From Planctomycetia bacterium (GTDB lineage Bacteria > Planctomycetota > Phycisphaerae > Phycisphaerales > UBA1924): a DNA stretch of 7,542 nucleotides. The position numbers were made by a program, and so were the translations under genes. Below are positions 5,901-7,542 of this stretch, in pieces. The DNA is taken from contig SXOY01000028.1 of assembly GCA_005776545.1 (NCBI GenBank), positions 1 through 7,542 on the forward strand, written 5' to 3'. Below the pieces are notes generated by a model that worked only from the letters and a program-made list of their open reading frames with translations, was not told the DNA's origin and searched no databases. The first letter of the stretch is position 1, and every line of letters begins with the position of its first letter.

Positions 5901-7542
5901 CGCCAAGCACTGCGACCGGACCGATGTTTTCGCGAGCAGAGATAAACGATTCGCGGATCGAAGGAGCAGTGATAGCTCCGACGCTGCCGCCGAAACGGAT
6001 CAATGACCGTTCAACCGCGCCCACCGATGTGAAGCTGGTTGCATCGCGATCGATCGAGATCAAGCCGCGAGTAGCCCCATCAATGCGAATCGCACCGGCA
6101 GAGAGTGCCTGAATACGAACTTCGCCCGTGATGTTCTTGTTGGCATTGCCAAAGTCGCCAAGAATCGAAATGTTACCAATGGCCTGAGCAGAGATAAGAC
6201 CCGAACGGAAGTGACCGGTTGAAACGGAGCCGATGCTGCCGCCAACAGTGACAGATGCGCCAAAGGTCAGCGTCTGGAGTGCACCAAGTGAACCATCAAC
6301 ATAGACCGATCCGCCAGTCGCTGCATCTGTTGCATAGCGAAGCAGGCCGAGGGCGGCATCGTCGTTGGTGGTAATGGTGAGGGCGGGAATCGTGGTGGTG
6401 CTGCTTATCACCAACTGGGAGTTCCCCGTGGTGTTGCGCAATACAACCTTGTTGGTCCCTGAGTTGAAATACGCCTGGCCGTCGCCAGTAAAGTTGAATG
6501 TGAGAGTACCGAATGTCGAGCTGGCCCCAAGCGCCACGCCTGGAATCCCGACGCCGTTATCAATTGCGACATTCGAATTATCGAATGCGATACCACCAAT
6601 CTGGAATCGCGGATCGAGGATCAGGTTGAGAGCCACATAGTCGCCGTAGATCTTGGAATTCGTAACCGTTCCTGCGACCGTAATTCCCTGGATGCCCGAC
6701 AGACCGTTGATGACCTTGTCGTCAAACGTGTTGTACACGCCGTCGCTGCCCGCGATTAGCCCAGCGGAGAAGTTCACATTTGTAGCATTTCCACCAATTG
6801 TCACACTGGTGATGTTGCCTTCCTTGAGTGTGTCTGCGGAAAGTCCAGTGCCGCCGGCGCGGTTGTCCTTACCCAGATTCGTTGCACCCGCGAGGAACAG
6901 AGCGTTACTCACCGAGCCATTGACTCTGACGCCGAAGATGCCATCGCCAGCAACAAAGGTGCTGCCCGTGCCGGTTGTAATGAAGTCATTGGCGACCACA
7001 CCAGCAATCACAACATTCAGAATGCGCTGACCTGCGACCACGCTGGATTCATAGAAATTACCAGCGACTGTCACATTCACAACATCGCGACCGGCTTCGA
7101 TCTTTACGCCCTGATTCTGGGTCGTTGGGAAATAGCCTTGTGGCAATTGATTGCGGAATGCGTTGTAGTTCGCCACGGCCGAGCGACCTTCATCGACACC
7201 GACAGAACCGAAGATGCCATCGCCAGCGCGGAGCACGCTCAGATTTGAAACATCAAGTTCCGCGTACACGTTGCTCAGCAAGTGACCATTGCTGATCACG
7301 AGATTTCCGATCGAACCGTCATATGCCGCGATGGTGCGGCCACCAACCATTGATCCAGAATTGATCACGATGCTGGCGATGCCGCCAGAATACGAGATAA
7401 TGTCGCCACCGAAATCACTGTTGAAAGTGACTGCGTTAATCGTTCCCGCGGCAACAATGGAGCCGGTTGGAGTGAAATTCGCATTTGGCTTGGTCGAAAC
7501 ATTGCCGCCGGAGGTGATCGTTCCGCGAATTGCTCCGCCCAC
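2998..7542 (-). CDS. Giant secreted beta-repeat protein with Ig-like, PPC-like and inactive-protease-like modules, 5'-truncated
   Basis: The frame is open from the right edge (7542) to the TGA at 2998-3000, giving 1514 residues. The codon at 7542 is GTG but nothing marks it as a start, so signal peptide and N-terminus lie outside the window. Residues are counted from 7542. About 28-650: some 20 glycine-rich repeats of ~19-40 residues, (S/N)IGxVxVxG then a SxIxAG-like half, predicted to form a beta solenoid. About 675-790: an SbsA-like Ig domain (FFNQAMDASSF, 696-705), ending in an EF-hand-like loop DGDGNGLAKNNE (785-796). About 852-990: a bacterial pre-peptidase C-terminal (PPC)-like domain, with DIDVYRVTLKAGQ (875-887) and TYYILVAADTG (951-961). 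About 1107-1247: a second PPC-like beta sandwich. About 1262-1445: a region resembling secreted metallopeptidases (FSTIYLTSTVDP, 1341-1352; DEAVVFLPSF, 1402-1411), but with RKAGELMGV (1436-1444) where HExxHxxGL would be expected. The product has very few cysteines and is rich in Gly, Ala, Ser, Thr, Asn and Asp, as in surface or matrix proteins. No anchor, PEP-CTERM or type IX sorting signal is seen at the C-terminus. Likely extracellular and structural or adhesive. Confidence 0.9.
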   Translation of the reverse strand: MGGAIRGTITSGGNVSTKPNANFTPTGSIVAAGTINAVTFNSDFGGDIISYSGGIASIVINSGSMVGGRTIAAYDGSIGNLVISNGHLLSNVYAELDVSNLSVLRAGDGIFGSVGVDEGRSAVANYNAFRNQLPQGYFPTTQNQGVKIEAGRDVVNVTVAGNFYESSVVAGQRILNVVIAGVVANDFITTGTGSTFVAGDGIFGVRVNGSVSNALFLAGATNLGKDNRAGGTGLSADTLKEGNITSVTIGGNATNVNFSAGLIAGSDGVYNTFDDKVINGLSGIQGITVAGTVTNSKIYGDYVALNLILDPRFQIGGIAFDNSNVAIDNGVGIPGVALGASSTFGTLTFNFTGDGQAYFNSGTNKVVLRNTTGNSQLVISSTTTIPALTITTNDDAALGLLRYATDAATGGSVYVDGSLGALQTLTFGASVTVGGSIGSVSTGHFRSGLISAQAIGNISILGDFGNANKNITGEVRIQALSAGAIRIDGATRGLISIDRDATSFTSVGAVERSLIRFGGSVGAITAPSIRESFISARENIGPVAVLGDVFDTSIMAGLDLGTDATFGGSGTAADYLSAGSIGAVTVGGNFRESDLTAGLNRGADSFFGTGDDVVAAGRSSIGTVAIVGTQTGSTRNSETYRIAASGPIGAVTVGTLPFVSTGNFAVSSVALPPLAIQVSKIETSTAAQIYTTKLFFNQAMDASSFAGAIGVYEVRGGGDVEIRLINGVDFTLAYNSTEKSVSVIFSRSVTERNLPQLTGQPGPGVFRFKINATLIRATEDRAKLDGDGNGLAKNNENFSQDDFVGDAGDKINGQIVITGATNHRIDFYPATDLNIVLDNNYTPDGLPDVNKTFTIRGSIGDHQDNDTNFFRFSGDIDVYRVTLKAGQVLRIGRMEGTARNADARLFEVNGNTLTALDRDSNSANAEGLPVKLADRDDFETNQTYLIKSTGTYYILVAADTGLFPGASPNNVPNPNPIAGATGDYRFAVNVFDDLDTGFTSLVDSGDGNQIQNAPAPIAFAGPDQNFATVADNASSIVVGGYVFTLNVGADGVPNTADDVVTGSTVPNAGGSVTSTRTGSGLMTTTISSAIGEVGHRGLPSSAVTADADIYHLNNRQTIAAGTRMKITVKMAESGADFGSRLLDRDNANADFADYRGQVQFAFFDTSSSVGLSDANLVFSPSALKSFVGPTNTVLANDGTTTYGYDTNGDYYIDFLVPERQGTASGTAGTFAIYLQGAFNSDYQIEVVTQPTVEALAPAKSQNFLIETQGGSVNWLESGGITTNLGAVRFSDLGILGGLPGGQQTGDYILSQTVAALNALYQTAGFDIHFSNNPADFEFEDFSTIYLTSTVDPLNNVLDQFNQTLFGVRNFDENRFAQGDALASIQTYGYAQHVDSFNAESRDEAVVFLPSFSILGYNSAQASVDLLVQSLTSSIGRKAGELMGVKGTTTNAIGAAVVDPFAENSVADVPGPGRLYTLNSGSRELSNQFDNNVRTDFYLGRENAMTLLDRYMLNN
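3208..3759 (-). other. C-terminal metallopeptidase-like module lacking zinc ligands
   Basis: This segment encodes residues 1262-1445 of the giant protein. A lead strand (NFLIETQGGSVNWLE, 1262-1276) is followed by a helix (YILSQTVAALNALYQTAGFD), then the strand FSTIYLTSTVDP, then GYAQHVD and DEAVVFLPSF, then a helix ending SSIGRKAGELMGV. The order resembles secreted matrixin-like peptidases of planctomycetes, where the last helix carries HExxHxxGxxH. Here Arg1436, Lys1437 and Glu1440 occupy the His, Glu and His places, so catalysis is not expected. The homology is inferred from motif order only, without alignment. Confidence 0.5.
4573..4989 (-). other. PPC-like beta-sandwich domain of the giant protein
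   Basis: This segment encodes residues ~852-990. The order matches bacterial pre-peptidase C-terminal domains: an entry strand, D(I)DVYRVTLKAGQVLRI, a run AxxRLFEVNGNTLTALDRDS, then TYYILVAADTG and a closing YRFAVNV strand. Such domains are common accessory modules in secreted proteins and are thought to help binding or secretion. Here one precedes a protease-like module instead of following an active one. Confidence 0.6.
5173..5520 (-). other. SbsA-like Ig domain with a trailing EF-hand-like loop
   Basis: This segment encodes residues ~675-790. The features of the Big_5/SbsA Ig-like type are an opening strand, a strand with FxxAMDASSF, a YNSTEKSVSVIF strand pair, and a final VFRFKINATLIRATEDRAKLDGDGNG. 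In this type the last strand often runs into a Gly-Asn-rich 'natural residue' tail. Residues 785-796 have Asp, Asp, Asn and Glu at positions 1, 3, 5 and 12 of a 12-residue loop, so calcium binding is plausible. No flanking EF-hand helices are clear. Confidence 0.5.
6932..6951 (-). repeat. 20-nt direct repeat, copy A (encodes AGDGIFG)
   Basis: The 20 bases CCGAAGATGCCATCGCCAGC are identical to those at 7208-7227, 276 bases away in the same frame. Both encode AGDGIFG (residues 198-204 and 106-112), a turn in two solenoid repeats. The flanking bases differ. This is the best-conserved DNA identity I found by eye between the repeats. Confidence 0.7.
7208..7227 (-). repeat. 20-nt direct repeat, copy B (encodes AGDGIFG)
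   Basis: This is the second exact copy of the 20-base sequence at 6932-6951, in the same orientation and reading frame, encoding residues 106-112 of the giant protein. Confidence 0.7.

Larger units (their letters stand above)
5593..7461 (-). repeat. Tandem degenerate ~20-residue beta-solenoid repeats inside the giant protein
   Basis: Within residues ~28-650 of the minus-strand protein, short units recur: SIGNLVISNGHLLSNV (77-92), DVVNVTVAGNFYESSVVAG (153-171), RILNVVIAGVVANDF (173-187), NITSVTIGGNATNVNFSAG (243-261), GIQGITVAGTVTNSKI (283-298), SIGSVSTGHFRSGLISA (436-452), SVGAITAPSIRESFISA (520-536), NIGPVAVLGDVFDTSIMAG (539-557) and SIGAVTVGGNFRESDLTAG (580-598). The shared pattern is a first strand (IGxVxV), a turn Gly, a second strand and a closing Ala-Gly. 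Some units carry longer Asp/Gly insertions. Units around 340-410 are poorly matched. The DNA copies have diverged, so this is an old protein repeat and not a recent tandem expansion. Confidence 0.75.

Noticed and set aside
6570..6587. Perfect 7-bp inverted repeat CATTCGA/TCGAATG with a 4-base loop
   Set aside because: It is inside the coding frame (DNSNVAI) with no T-run or gene boundary, and a 7-bp hairpin is expected by chance in a window of this size.
7542..7542. GTG at the right edge as a start codon for the giant gene
   Set aside because: No signal peptide or ribosome site is visible and the residues begin mid-repeat, so the gene most likely continues past the edge.

Overview
The window holds three protein-coding genes and one intergenic terminator. 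There are no RNA genes, insertion sequences, CRISPR arrays or phage genes that I can recognise. Coding density is very high, with gaps of only 9 and 69 bases, and GC content is moderate, roughly the low-to-mid 50s percent by eye. A CRTAC1-type FG-GAP/UnbV protein lies next to a giant secreted beta-repeat protein with Ig-like, pre-peptidase-C-like and protease-derived modules. Start sites lack clear Shine-Dalgarno sequences. Together these suggest a planctomycete, perhaps of the Phycisphaerae. That assignment is inference from gene style, not from a marker gene.

Layout: (1) 1-1245, plus strand, is the 3' part of a gene for a long alpha-helical coiled-coil protein, open at the left edge. (2) 1255-2928, plus strand, is a 557-residue CRTAC1-family protein with six FG-GAP calcium-loop motifs and a C-terminal ASPIC/UnbV domain. 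It follows the first gene by 9 bases in the same reading frame, so the two are probably co-transcribed. (3) 2949-2978 is a perfect 13-bp hairpin with T-rich flanks on both strands, which can serve as a shared terminator for convergent genes. (4) 2998-7542, minus strand, is the C-terminal 1514 residues of a giant extracellular protein, open at the right edge. From N to C it carries about 20 short glycine-rich repeats that look like a beta solenoid, an SbsA-like Ig domain with an EF-hand-like loop, a PPC-like beta domain, a second beta sandwich, and a C-terminal region that resembles a secreted zinc metallopeptidase whose HExxH residues are replaced.

The two larger products look like exported, calcium-associated surface or secreted proteins. 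The coiled-coil protein looks cytoplasmic or structural and its role is unknown. I see no complete new multi-gene system. The most notable item is the giant protein, for its solenoid repeats and its apparently dead protease module.
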